Source: a candidate division TA06 bacterium
Lineage (GTDB): Bacteria > Edwardsbacteria > AC1 > EtOH8
Assembly: GCA_016235665.1 (NCBI GenBank)
Contig: JACRJI010000011.1
Span: 119,045-183,044, forward strand
Length of the DNA stretch: 64,000 bases
Reading direction: 5' to 3'
Under the pieces are notes generated by a model. That model saw only the letters and a program-made list of their open reading frames with translations, made no database searches and was not told the origin of the DNA. A program made the position numbers and the translations under genes. Positions within the stretch are counted from its first letter, which is position 1; every line of letters starts with the position of its first letter. Of this stretch, positions 44,002 through 52,141 are shown piece by piece.

Positions 44002-44913
44002 TTATTTCTTGCTTGGCGCTGCAACCGGCACCGGGGGCAGGGGGATGGGCGTGATGTCGGCGCATTCGTTGACCACCTGCACCAGCGAAGTGCCCTGCGG
44101 GATGTAGTACTTGACATTGTCCTTGAGGGTGGCCTTGGTCACCAGCAGCTTCTTCCAGATCTGGGCGTTGCCCACGAAGTTCTTGTCGGACGACTCGCTG
44201 ACCAGCCGGATGGCTTCGGCCTCGGCCTTGGCGATGGTGACCCTGGCCTCGGCCTCGGCGTTGGCCTTAAGCACCACGCCCTGGGAGTAGCCCTCGGCCT
44301 CCTTGATCTTGGCCCGGCGGGCGCCGTCGGCCTGGGTCTCGGTGGCGGTGGCGAAGTCCACCGCGGCAATCTTCTCGTTCTGGGCCTTGACCACCTTGTT
44401 CATGGTCTCCTGGACGTCCTGGGGCGGCATGATCTCCTTGAGCTCGGTGCGGACGATGTCGATCCCCCAGTTGGCGGTCTCGTGCTGCATGGTCTCCTGC
44501 AGCTGGCGGTTGAGCTCGCCCCGCTTGCTGTTGGCGTCCTTGAGGGAGAGGTTGCCGATGACGTTCCTCAGGGTGGTCCGGGCCAGGGCCACGATCTGGA
44601 TCCGGTAGTTGTTGACGTTGTAGATGGAGTTCTTGATGCTTTCGTCGTCGCGCTTGACCTTGAAGTAGACCTGGGCGTCCACCATGGCGTTGAGGTTGTC
44701 CAGGGTGATCACTTCCTGGGGCTCGGCGTCTATCATCAGTTCGGTGGTGTTGATCTTGTGCATCCGGTCGATCACCGGGATGATCCAGTGGAAGCCCTGG
44801 TCGGCCACCTTGCGGAACCTTCCCAGCCGCTCCACCACGCCTTTCTCGATGGGCCGGACGATGCGGATGCCGATAAAGAAGATGAAGACCGCGACTATGA
44901 TCCAGAATATCAT
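44002..44913 (-). CDS. SPFH/Band 7 protein (stomatin/paraslipin type)
   Basis: 303 residues. One N-terminal membrane helix, then the SPFH domain with RPIEKGVVERLGRFRKVADQG and NAMVDAQVYFKV, followed by an Ala/Glu-rich coiled coil (ARRAKIKEAEGYSQGVVLKANAEAEA) and the conserved late KYYIPQG segment. Forms oligomeric rings at the membrane. The family partner NfeD is not adjacent. AAAGGAG precedes the ATG. Confidence 0.9.
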   Translation of the reverse strand: MIFWIIVAVFIFFIGIRIVRPIEKGVVERLGRFRKVADQGFHWIIPVIDRMHKINTTELMIDAEPQEVITLDNLNAMVDAQVYFKVKRDDESIKNSIYNVNNYRIQIVALARTTLRNVIGNLSLKDANSKRGELNRQLQETMQHETANWGIDIVRTELKEIMPPQDVQETMNKVVKAQNEKIAAVDFATATETQADGARRAKIKEAEGYSQGVVLKANAEAEARVTIAKAEAEAIRLVSESSDKNFVGNAQIWKKLLVTKATLKDNVKYYIPQGTSLVQVVNECADITPIPLPPVPVAAPSKK

Positions 44914-44938
44914 TTTAATGCTCCTTTCAGGTTAACTT

Positions 44939-45020
44939 ACCACGGAAACACGGAAATCAGGAAGACACGGAATATAATAAATATGTGAAAGGCGATATTC
45001 CGCATTCAGTGTTTCTGTGG
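44939..45020. repeat. Long inverted repeat (ACCACGGAAACACGG...GTTTCTGTGGT type)
   Basis: Left ACCACGGAAACACGGAAAT, right CAGTGTTTCTGTGGT. Related to 23132-23230. Confidence 0.65.
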
Positions 45021-45062
45021 TAAAAGTGATTTTCTGAAGTACTGCATGGGCCGGAATAGCCA

Positions 45063-45716
45063 TCAGTGTTTCTCTATGTACTCGTCCAGCTGACGGTGCC
45101 ACTGATCGGGTTCAAAGGTACCGGGCGCGGTCTCCTGGCCGAACAGCAGGTCTATCAGGTAGCGTGGGCGTTTGCCGCCGATGTGCATGGACTTGATGCA
45201 GGAGATGCAGTAGACCGCCACCTCCTCGGCCGGCATCTCGCCTGCCCGTTTGGCCATCTGCTCCTTAACCTGTTCCACCGGGATGGCCCCGTAAAAGCTG
45301 TCGCCGCAGCAGGTGCTCTTGGTTCCCGTGTGCTTGGGTTCTGCCAGTTCTATGTTCATCTTCTTCAGCAGCGTCCTGACGGCCTTGTGCACCCGCTGCT
45401 GGTCCCGGGTGGGGCAGGCGTCCAGGATGGACATCTTTTGCCCCTTGTAATCGGGGAAGGAGAAGAAGTCGCCCTGGGCCAGGATCTCCCACAGCGAGAC
45501 GGTGGTGCTGTTGGCATGATCGTTGCGGAACCGCTTGTCGCAGCCGGGGCAGATGTTGATGACCTCGGTCTTGCTCTTGAACTGCGGGTCGTGATGACAG
45601 CAGACCATCAGCATGTCCATCGGGCCCAGGCTTTGATTAAGCAGGGCATGCAGTCTTTGGGCCGACTCCGGCTTGTACAGCATCAGTCCGCAGCCTGGGG
45701 CGAAAACTTGTTTCAT
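45063..45716 (-). CDS. CCG-domain iron-sulfur protein (HdrB-like)
   Basis: 217 residues with two copies of the cysteine-rich CCG motif: first Cys9, CC at HHDP and CPGC; then DACP, CCGDSFYG and CISC with spacing C-34-CC-32-CxxC, close to the canonical pattern that binds the non-cubane [4Fe-4S] cluster of heterodisulfide reductase HdrB. Standing alone, it probably serves thiol-disulfide or electron transfer; partner subunits are not nearby. Confidence 0.75.
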   Translation of the reverse strand: MKQVFAPGCGLMLYKPESAQRLHALLNQSLGPMDMLMVCCHHDPQFKSKTEVINICPGCDKRFRNDHANSTTVSLWEILAQGDFFSFPDYKGQKMSILDACPTRDQQRVHKAVRTLLKKMNIELAEPKHTGTKSTCCGDSFYGAIPVEQVKEQMAKRAGEMPAEEVAVYCISCIKSMHIGGKRPRYLIDLLFGQETAPGTFEPDQWHRQLDEYIEKH

Positions 45717-45768
45717 TTTGTTTGACGGGGTGGAGGGGATGGGGGATTTTGGTGGCGTTCAATTTATT

Positions 45769-45880
45769 AGCGATACCATTAATGATATCGCTGGATTCCA
45801 TCAAGGCCTCTTGCGAGGCCTAACCCATAGGCTTCAAGGAAGCCTTGATGATTTCCAGCGATAGGTTTCAACCTATCGCT
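45769..45880. repeat. Modular hairpin cluster 1
   Basis: Four consecutive hairpins: AGCGATA/TATCGCT (45769-45792), GGCCTC/GAGGCC (45805-45820), AGGCTT/AAGCCT (45829-45845) and AGCGATAGGTT/AACCTATCGCT (45857-45880). A larger imperfect stem pairs 45786-45807 with 45842-45863 (22 nt, 2 mismatches), so the region could form a cruciform. Confidence 0.8.
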
Positions 45881-45883
45881 AAG

Positions 45884-46303
45884 TTAATGTGTTTTCCCCA
45901 GATAACGTTCATTCTTTCCCCCGCAGGACTGGCACAGGGGCCGGTGCACGCACAACAGGGAATCACATTTGGGGCAGGCCCATTTGATCTTTTCGTTTTG
46001 CAGGAAAGCCTTGACCCCGGCCTTTTCTATGGCCTGCAGGTTCTCTATCATGCTCATCCCGTATTTGGTCCGGTAGCGCTTGTCTAAGTGCTTTAGCCGG
46101 GGGCAGGGGAACTTGGCGCATGAGAAGCAGAACCGTTTGCCGGAAAGACGCTCCGGGCAAAGCTTGATCCGGCAGGCCGCCCGGCCCTTGGTCAGGTTTC
46201 CTACCGGGGCATTGCAGCCCGGGCAGTGGTTCTTTTCCCGCTGGTAACCCAGGCAGAGCAGGCAGTTCATCCCGCAGGGAGCGATGAAGAGTTCTTGGCG
46301 CAT
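45884..46303 (-). CDS. DUF3795 cysteine-rich protein
   Basis: 139 residues with about 16 Cys in CGMNCLLCLGY, HCPGCNA, CRIKLCPERL, FCFSCAKFPCPRLK and CPKCDSLLCVHRPLCQSCGG. The middle part SCAKFPCPRLKHLDKRYRTKYGMSMIENL is typical DUF3795. Probably metal-binding; function unknown. Second member in the window after 18338-18721, but the two are not close paralogues. Confidence 0.8.
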   Translation of the reverse strand: MRQELFIAPCGMNCLLCLGYQREKNHCPGCNAPVGNLTKGRAACRIKLCPERLSGKRFCFSCAKFPCPRLKHLDKRYRTKYGMSMIENLQAIEKAGVKAFLQNEKIKWACPKCDSLLCVHRPLCQSCGGKNERYLGKTH

Positions 46304-46308
46304 AATCT

Positions 46309-46350
46309 GACCTCACCCCTGCCCCTCTCCAAAGGCATTTGGAGAGGGAG
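46309..46350. repeat. Palindromic element family (CCTC subtype), copy H
   Basis: GACCTCACCCC start with inner CCCTCTCCAAA / TTTGGAGAGGG arms; the far end is truncated. Confidence 0.65.
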
Positions 46351-46389
46351 ATTGTAATCCAGTAATTATTTTCGCGATATTTCGTGTAT

Positions 46390-46758
46390 TTAGCGGGCGG
46401 ATTTCTTTTTCTCCTTAATACTCTCCACCGCCTGCTGGACCTCATCCAGGCTTTCTATCGGCAGGGAGTTGATGGTCTGGGCCAGCTTGATCATCTTTTC
46501 CTCTTCGCGTTTGAGGGGGTATAACGGATGCTCGGGGTTGGCCTTGTTCTTGGCGCTTGGGGTCCATTCCAGCAGGTCGTTGGGGGTGCAGTTGAGGATG
46601 ATGCAGAGCCGTTCCAGGCGGGGCAGGTCCAGCCGGATGAAGCGGGAGTGGGCGATCTTGGTGGCGTAGTTGGGGGAAAGGCCCTGCTCTATAAGATAGG
46701 GGACGGGTTTGACGATGCCCCGGGCGGCGAAGATCTTGGCGAAATTGAAGGATAGCAT
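46390..46758 (-). CDS. XRE/Cro-type transcriptional regulator
   Basis: 122 residues. Helix-turn-helix (about 1-65) with GLSPNYATKIAHSRFIRLDLPRLERLCIILNCTPNDLLEW, the C-terminal part of which is the classic Cro/CI ending. A Lys/Glu-rich helical tail (about 85-122) may dimerise. It has its own promoter (46798-46826) and directly upstream of that lies a ten-unit 21-bp tandem array, a natural candidate for its operator. Confidence 0.85.
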   Translation of the reverse strand: MLSFNFAKIFAARGIVKPVPYLIEQGLSPNYATKIAHSRFIRLDLPRLERLCIILNCTPNDLLEWTPSAKNKANPEHPLYPLKREEEKMIKLAQTINSLPIESLDEVQQAVESIKEKKKSAR

Positions 46759-46797
46759 GGTAACTGATCCTTGAAAACTGTTAATTGTTCATTGATA

Positions 46798-46826
46798 ATT
46801 GTAAATTATGGCATGAAAAACGGCAA
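46798..46826 (-). promoter_or_regulatory. Promoter of the XRE regulator gene
   Basis: Read on the minus strand: TTGCCG (46826-46821), 17-bp spacer, TACAAT (46803-46798), 40 bp before the ATG, which has AAGGA as ribosome-binding site. The -35 lies 16 bp from the first 21-bp repeat. Confidence 0.6.
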
Positions 46827-46842
46827 AAATCAATGAATAAAT

Positions 46843-47052
46843 GGAATATTTCACATGAGATATGAGATATCTCCCTTGATATATGGAATAATTCCCTCGC
46901 TATATTGTTGCTTACACATGATATATGAATAAACTCCCTTGCTTTATGAGAGAATTCCCTTGATATATTAAATATCTCCCATGATATACTAAATAACTCC
47001 CTCGCTATGTGGAATAACTCCCTTGAAATATGGAATGTTTCGCTTGATTATT
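46843..47052. repeat. Ten-unit 21-bp tandem array
   Basis: Ten contiguous units of exactly 21 bp (46843, 46864, 46885, 46906, 46927, 46948, 46969, 46990, 47011, 47032), consensus GGAATAACTCCCTTG followed by ATATAT. Units vary at several positions but length never changes. The frames checked contain stops (plus frame at unit 5; two minus frames at unit 8), so it is not an intact coding repeat. Twenty-one bp equals two helical turns, placing each unit on the same DNA face. Confidence 0.93.
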
Positions 47053-47110
47053 GATATTATAAAGGAATTATCTGCGAGCTCGCTGGGTAAGTCAATTTCT
47101 AAGATAATGT

Positions 47111-47899
47111 TCAATGAATGAATAAACCATTGACACCTTTTTTTGATAAACAAATAACGTCTTTGAACTTGGTTGTATTAATGTATGGGTGTTTAATGTA
47201 TAAATTATCTTCAGTCTCGTGTATGAGTGTTACATTATTTATTGTGTATTTATCCGTATCTTTGGTAAAAACGAAACCCATCGATTTTGCAGTACTTACA
47301 TATTGGTCTGCAATGTAAATATCGATATGCCTAATTTCACCACCGCCAAAAACTGAGTTTGTGTATGGGTAAACTAAGAAGCTATAGTAAAATAAAGAAA
47401 CGATGAACGTGAATATGAAAATTATACTGATAAAACTCATAGCTGAACGGTCTTTGCGTTCTAAGAATAAATAAACTACAAGTAAATATAAACCAAATAT
47501 TATTAAACCATATTGTTTTACATATATAGACCATCCGCCAAAAATAAAATTTAAAATGTTAATATATTTAATTTGAGGTTTCCAAAATATTTCTAGCATA
47601 ATCATGCTAAGCGTGATAAAAACAAATAATGTAGCAGATACAGCATAAAAAAAACGTTTAATTGTAGGTTTGTTTTTAAATAAATGATATATCGGGAATA
47701 TGATTAAAGCAGGTGCAATTATATAAAGTAAAAATGAGGCACCAGTCAATATGTGTTTCAAACGTATAAAAGAAAAATCAGTAATCCCGTAATTAGAGAG
47801 ATAAAAACAGGAGATGACATAGCCTATCAAAAAACAAAATCCAATGAATGCTAAAGATAGTTTTGTAATTTTTTCAAGTTTATTGAAAATATCATTCAT
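47111..47899 (-). CDS. AT-rich integral membrane protein of unknown function
   Basis: 262 residues with about six transmembrane helices in the first 180 residues and a soluble C-terminal domain (about 190-262) with HIDIYIADQYVSTAKSMGF and LIHETEDNLYIKH. It is far more AT-rich than everything around it (codons strongly biased to A/T), indicating horizontal transfer. AGGAG lies 8 bp before ATG 47899. No family recognised. Confidence 0.7.
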   Translation of the reverse strand: MNDIFNKLEKITKLSLAFIGFCFLIGYVISCFYLSNYGITDFSFIRLKHILTGASFLLYIIAPALIIFPIYHLFKNKPTIKRFFYAVSATLFVFITLSMIMLEIFWKPQIKYINILNFIFGGWSIYVKQYGLIIFGLYLLVVYLFLERKDRSAMSFISIIFIFTFIVSLFYYSFLVYPYTNSVFGGGEIRHIDIYIADQYVSTAKSMGFVFTKDTDKYTINNVTLIHETEDNLYIKHPYINTTKFKDVICLSKKGVNGLFIH

Positions 47900-47993
47900 A
47901 AATGTACTCCTAAAAAATGAATTAGTGCAAGCCACAGCTTAGGTGCGCTTTTTATAACTGTTACTACACCAGTTTCTCCCCGCCGCACTTCTC

Positions 47994-48104
47994 AGAGATA
48001 CCGTAAATGGTATCTCTACAAATCACCAAGGCTTCTGTGAAGCCTGAAATAGGCCGCCGCAGCGGTCTTGATGGATAGTAGCGATAGTCTTCAGGCTATC
48101 GCTA
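47994..48104. repeat. Modular hairpin cluster 2
   Basis: Hairpins AGAGATACC/GGTATCTCT (47994-48017), AGGCTTC/GAAGCCT (48029-48045), GGCCGC/GCGGTC (48052-48067) and TAGCGATAG/CTATCGCTA (48079-48104). It shares the AGGCTT and AGCGATA modules with cluster 1. The run GCTATCGCTATGAATGTATG that follows is repeated at 50006. Confidence 0.8.
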
Positions 48105-48128
48105 TGAATGTATGTAAACATTAGGAGG

Positions 48129-48761
48129 TTAGACACATTTGGACCTTCGTCTTTTTATCTCTATAGCGATTTGTTCCCATGATGCGTATGCATTACGACG
48201 ATTACATCCCGGAGGTGCTGCTGCCACTGCACTCCGGAAATTGAAATAGCCTGTAGTCTTCAGTCTATTTTGAGCTTTGTTTCCAAGAGCCACAACAAGT
48301 GCATTTGGTAAAAGTGCTAGTTGTGGCATTAAGTAGTTTTTAATGCACTCACGAGATGCGGAAGACGAAATACCACCGCATTCAATCTTCGCGGAACAGA
48401 GTACAGAGTCTGTGAGCCAGGTTTTTCGCATCTGATGGTCAAAATCGAGATCGCGCCAGCACATGTCAAGAATGGTTCGGACGTTTTGATGAAACTGATC
48501 TTTACCCTGTTTAAAACACTTGGTCGCATACTCATAAGCCGTATTCATGTCCGAATGAATTTCTTGCTCATGCGGATTACCGGGCTCTGCAAAAACAAGA
48601 ATGAGTTCAATTTCATCGAGTTCTCCCCCGGCACCTGCGAATCCCCGTGGAACGTGGCCATTCTCTGGCTGCCAGCGCATTTCAGTACAGGAGTTTTGAA
48701 AACCTGTACATGGTTTGTAAGCTGGAGCCAGTATCTGCAAAATCGAAGGATTTAGGTGCAT
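48129..48761 (-). CDS. Uracil-DNA-glycosylase-superfamily protein (tentative)
   Basis: 210 residues. LILVFAEPGNPHEQE resembles the water-activating motif of UDG families 4-6 (GEAPGxxE), and VLCSAKIECGG, RECIKNYLMPQLALLPNALVVALGNKAQ matches the Cys and P-x-V-x-LG-x-A region of Fe-S UDGs. The second catalytic motif near the C-terminus (APPGCNRRNAYASW) is atypical. Cys at several positions could hold a cluster. ATG 48761; the upstream in-frame codon is GTG. May be a DNA repair or defence accessory gene. Confidence 0.55.
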   Translation of the reverse strand: MHLNPSILQILAPAYKPCTGFQNSCTEMRWQPENGHVPRGFAGAGGELDEIELILVFAEPGNPHEQEIHSDMNTAYEYATKCFKQGKDQFHQNVRTILDMCWRDLDFDHQMRKTWLTDSVLCSAKIECGGISSSASRECIKNYLMPQLALLPNALVVALGNKAQNRLKTTGYFNFRSAVAAAPPGCNRRNAYASWEQIAIEIKRRRSKCV

Positions 48762-48899
48762 AGGCACGGCCTAATATATGTTATGTTGCATTTATGCGGC
48801 AATAAATCTTTTTGAGATAACACGAAAATAATATTTCGCGTTTTTTCGCGTTTTTCGTGGGCAGGGTAGCCTATCCCAGTTTCCCCCCGCACCCCCGGC

Positions 48900-49934
48900 C
48901 TATTGCTCCAAAAACTCAATCACCTTCTTATCAAACACCTCCGTCTGCGAGATCGGCAGGTCGTGGCTGGCATTGGGTATTATCTCCGTTCTTATCTGAG
49001 GCGCCACCGCATTCAAACGCTTCACGGCCTCGGCGGCGGGATATATCTTCTCGTGCTGGCCCACCAAGAACAAAGCCGGCACCTTGATCTCCCGCAATTC
49101 CCCGTCGGTCAAAACATCGGGTGGGACCAGCATCCTCATCTTATAGCATTTCAGGCTCATCGTGGCGTCGGTTATAAGCATGTCTGTTATCCGGCGGCTT
49201 TCTGCATCCTGCCGCTTGGCCAGGTCCTCGAACAGCCAGTTCACCAGGAACCTTCGCATGAAATAGGGATGAGGCAGGGCCGAGATGATCCCGCGCCAGG
49301 CCCATTCCCCGGGCAGTGCTATAATGGTGGAGGGAGGGGCGACCAGCACTAATTTTCTCAGCCGTTCCGGGTGGCGCAGGGCGTAACGGCTGGAAAGCCA
49401 GCCCCCGAAGGAATAACCCATCAAATTGACGCTGTCGCCCAGGGCCAGGCCGGTGAACAGCTCGTCCATCCAGCCGGTGAAATCGTCCGCGCGCTTGAAG
49501 GGTTTGGTGTTTATGCTGCGTCCGACGTCGTAAATGTTGTCCACCGCATAGACCCGGAAATGTTCCGACAGTCCTTTGACATTGGCGAACCAGATCAGCG
49601 AGGAGGCGTTGGCCGAAGGCAGCAGCACCAGGGCCGGGGCGTTGGGCGGCCCGCTTACCCGGACGAAGGTTTTGCCGTAGGAGGTCTCCACGTATCTTTC
49701 TTCGGAATCCACCGGCCATTGCCTGGCCCGTTGGTCGTAGTATTCCAGATACTTTTCCCGGGCCTGGGCGGACTTGAAGGGGTAGTAGGCCGGAAGCTTT
49801 GACATATCCGGATCTTTGAACAGCGAATTGACGAAAAGGGCCGCCGAGCCGATCAAGAGCAGCAGACAAGCCGCCAGGATCAGCAGGATCGTTTTAAGCA
49901 GGGAGCGTTTTTTGGGCGGTGTTTGTGCCGGCAT
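48900..49934 (-). CDS. Membrane-anchored alpha/beta hydrolase
   Basis: 344 residues. One N-terminal membrane helix (about 13-37), then an alpha/beta hydrolase fold: oxyanion region LVLLPSANASS, nucleophile elbow MGYSFGGWLSS, acid near KVPALFLVGQHEKIYP and catalytic His in PNASHDLPIS. Faces the periplasm or outer leaf judging from the anchor. Substrate unknown; could be an esterase, lipase or peptidase. Confidence 0.8.
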   Translation of the reverse strand: MPAQTPPKKRSLLKTILLILAACLLLLIGSAALFVNSLFKDPDMSKLPAYYPFKSAQAREKYLEYYDQRARQWPVDSEERYVETSYGKTFVRVSGPPNAPALVLLPSANASSLIWFANVKGLSEHFRVYAVDNIYDVGRSINTKPFKRADDFTGWMDELFTGLALGDSVNLMGYSFGGWLSSRYALRHPERLRKLVLVAPPSTIIALPGEWAWRGIISALPHPYFMRRFLVNWLFEDLAKRQDAESRRITDMLITDATMSLKCYKMRMLVPPDVLTDGELREIKVPALFLVGQHEKIYPAAEAVKRLNAVAPQIRTEIIPNASHDLPISQTEVFDKKVIEFLEQ

Positions 49935-49959
49935 ATGTTTTGTATTTTTCTCCGTATTG

Positions 49960-50035
49960 TAGTGATAGTCTTCCACCTACGCTGAAGCTTCGGCGGATAA
50001 ATCAGGCTATCGCTATGAATGTATGTAAATATTAG
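49960..50035. repeat. Modular hairpin cluster 3
   Basis: TAGTGATAG/CTATCGCTA arms (49960-49968 with 50007-50015) enclosing ACGCTGAAGCTTCGGCGG. The right half, from GGCTATCGCTATG to ATTAG (50006-50035), is nearly identical to 48095-48124. Confidence 0.75.
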
Positions 50036-50143
50036 TTGGATTGCTTCATCAGTCCGGCAGGGATGTCAACTCGCAATGACCGTTACAAGTATGGTCCGCG
50101 ATTTGAAACCCTTTGTGTCTTGGTGTCTTTGTGGCAAAGTAGA

Positions 50144-51175
50144 CTAACTAAGTTTCTCCCCGCACTCCGGGCAGAACTTGCTCCCCGCCGCTATCGGCTT
50201 ACCGCATTTGGGGCAGGGTGCCATCGCCGGAGCCGCCGCCACGGCCAGCGTTCCCCCGCAGTTACTGCAGAACTTGGCCCCGGCCATATTCGGGGTCTGG
50301 CACTTGGGGCAGGGAGCGGCTTGGCCGGAAGCCATGGCCTGCTGCAGCATTCCCGGCAGCATCATTCCCATCCCCAAACCCGCGCCCAGGCCCATGCCGG
50401 CCCCGGCGTTGCCGCTTTCGTTCTTGGCCGCGTCGCCCATGGCGTTGGCCGCCTTGTATTTCAGGTAGGTGTTCATATCGCCCAGGGCCGCAATGCCGGT
50501 GCGCTCGTCTATCTTGGCCGACACTTCCTCCGGCGGGGTGATGGCGTTGATGTAAACATCCACCGCTTCCAGACCGTACTTGCCGAAATCCTCCTGCAGT
50601 CTGGCTTTCAAGCCCGTGCCCAGTTCGTCATAATGCTGGGCCACCTGGAAGATGGACTTGTAGGTGTCGCCCAAAAAGTCGGTCAGCCGGGAGACCACGA
50701 TGGTCTTTAGAAAATTGTCTATCTGCTCGGTGGTATAAAGCCCCTGGGTGCCCACCAGCTTGTTGACGAACAGCTGGGGATCCTTGATCCGGACCGAGTA
50801 GATGCCGTGGGAGCGCAGGCGGATCATCTTCAGTTCCTCGTCGGCGAAGGGGATGGGCTCGGCCGTGCCCCACTTGAGGTCGGTGAAGACTTTTGTGCTG
50901 ACGAAACAGACCTCCACCCTAAAGGGGCTTTTGCCGTCGAAGACGGTCTTGATCACATTGATCAAAAGCGGGATGTTCATTGTTGTCAATGTATGCCGGC
51001 CGGGGCCGAACACGTCCAGGGCCTTGCCGTCCCTGAAGAACACCGCCTGCTGGCTTTCCCGCACCACTAGCTGGGAGCCGATCTTCGTTTCGCCCGAGCC
51101 GTCCTCGGGGACCCGGTGAACCATCTGGTTGCCGGTGTTATCCAAAAATTCTATGACTTCCATTATCTTGGCCAT
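50144..51175 (-). CDS. SPFH-domain protein with C-terminal double zinc ribbon
   Basis: 343 residues. SPFH/Band 7-like core (about 1-240, with VVRESQQAVFFRDGKALDVFGPGRH), a Gly/Ala/Met-rich low-complexity stretch, then two zinc ribbons CPKCQTPNMAGAKFCSNCG and CPKCGKPIAAGSKFCPECG. This matches the YdjI/virion-core-like SPFH family. Starts at ATG 51175 with GGAG upstream. Forms an operon with the upstream 51240-51740 gene. Function likely membrane-stress related, by family only. Confidence 0.85.
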   Translation of the reverse strand: MAKIMEVIEFLDNTGNQMVHRVPEDGSGETKIGSQLVVRESQQAVFFRDGKALDVFGPGRHTLTTMNIPLLINVIKTVFDGKSPFRVEVCFVSTKVFTDLKWGTAEPIPFADEELKMIRLRSHGIYSVRIKDPQLFVNKLVGTQGLYTTEQIDNFLKTIVVSRLTDFLGDTYKSIFQVAQHYDELGTGLKARLQEDFGKYGLEAVDVYINAITPPEEVSAKIDERTGIAALGDMNTYLKYKAANAMGDAAKNESGNAGAGMGLGAGLGMGMMLPGMLQQAMASGQAAPCPKCQTPNMAGAKFCSNCGGTLAVAAAPAMAPCPKCGKPIAAGSKFCPECGEKLS

Positions 51176-51239
51176 CTTCTGACTCCTTAACAAGGTTCTA
51201 AATGTTGTAAATGATGTAAATGGGTAAAGGGATAAATGA

Positions 51240-51740
51240 CTATACTGCTTTGGTCTCCGAGATCGCCTCGTGACGGGCGTTGAGCGTGGCATCAAAGTCC
51301 TGGAGGTCTGAAAGAAGGGAGGACAGGGCGGCCTGGTCGGGCGTCAGATTGTTGACCTTGTTCCGGATGGCGGTGATGGCCACGGCCAGGTCCTGGTCAA
51401 ACTGGTAGAGGGCGTCCAGCTGGGGCTCCATGATCTTCTGGCTGTCAAAGAACCCGGCGTAGCCGTAGTCGGCCAGCTTCAGGCGGTCTATCACCTTCTC
51501 CAAAAGTTTGGTGACGGAGGCGGAGGTATTGAGCAGGTCCAGCGTCTCGGGTTTTTGGCTCAGCCCGCTGACGAAAGAGTCAAAGGCCGTCTTGCTTTCC
51601 TCCAGCTTTCCGGCCAGGTGCATCCGTAAAAGCTTGTCGGTGTTGCGGCGGGATTCCTTGTCGGCGTAGCCGGTGTAACCGGGCACCCATCGGATCATCT
51701 TCTCGATGAAACTGCGGATCTTGTCGCTGGCGTCGGGCAT
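51240..51740 (-). CDS. Helical hypothetical protein upstream of the SPFH-zinc-ribbon gene
   Basis: 166 residues, predicted almost wholly alpha-helical with no membrane segment. KIRSFIEKMIRWVPGYTGYADKESRR at the start and repeated heptad-like stretches suggest a coiled-coil bundle. ATG 51740 has AAGGAGA upstream. Located 64 bp before the SPFH gene on the same strand, so a functional partner is likely. No family name recognised. Confidence 0.65.
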   Translation of the reverse strand: MPDASDKIRSFIEKMIRWVPGYTGYADKESRRNTDKLLRMHLAGKLEESKTAFDSFVSGLSQKPETLDLLNTSASVTKLLEKVIDRLKLADYGYAGFFDSQKIMEPQLDALYQFDQDLAVAITAIRNKVNNLTPDQAALSSLLSDLQDFDATLNARHEAISETKAV

Positions 51741-51757
51741 GACTATCTCCTTAAATA

Positions 51758-51789
51758 AAAGTAGTAGAGTAGGTCGGGTAGTAAAGTAG
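51758..51789. repeat. Intergenic AGTAGTAGAGT repeat
   Basis: AAAGTAGTAGAGT (51758-51770) and GGTAGTAAAGTAG (51777-51789) match parts of the 48-bp repeat in the TIM-barrel gene. Confidence 0.7.
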
Positions 51790-51979
51790 GACGTGAAAAT
51801 TGTTTTGTGGCTTTTGTGCTTTTTGTGGTAAATTAGCCCCCGGGTGCTAAACATAAAAATTATCATATTTACACCGCATTGTCAATTGAAATCGGACGGT
51901 ATTTTCCGCCCTTCGATAGTTAAGGCAGAAAGCCATCCTCGGGGTTGTGTTTTTTGCGGTGAGGGGTCTATTTTTGGTA

Positions 51980-52008
51980 TTGACAAAAACTGCGGAAAGC
52001 TTTAAGAT
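51980..52008 (+). promoter_or_regulatory. Sigma70-like promoter of the GNAT gene
   Basis: TTGACA (51980-51985), 17-bp spacer, TAAGAT (52003-52008). Palindromic element D lies between it and the start codon. Confidence 0.65.
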
Positions 52009-52033
52009 ACATATGGTTTTGGCAAGTAACGGG

Positions 52034-52088
52034 AACTCATCCCCAAACCCCTTCTCTTACCAAGAGAAGGGGAACAAGGGGTTGAGTT
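52034..52088. repeat. Palindromic element family, copy D
   Basis: AACTCATCCCC start, CCCCTTCTCTT / AAGAGAAGGGG inner arms, GGGGTTGAGTT end. It would lie in the 5' leader of the GNAT transcript. Confidence 0.85.
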
Positions 52089-52141
52089 CATACTCTGAAA
52101 ACAATAAACCATATCCTGGCAAACATATCACAAACGAACCC

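Noticed and set aside
45769..45880. tRNA or known structured RNA gene
   Set aside because: Hairpins do not form a cloverleaf, no CCA or T-arm GTTCGA pattern, and modules recur in different orders.
46843..47052. CRISPR array
   Set aside because: Units are contiguous 21-mers without spacers, are not palindromic, and no cas gene is present.
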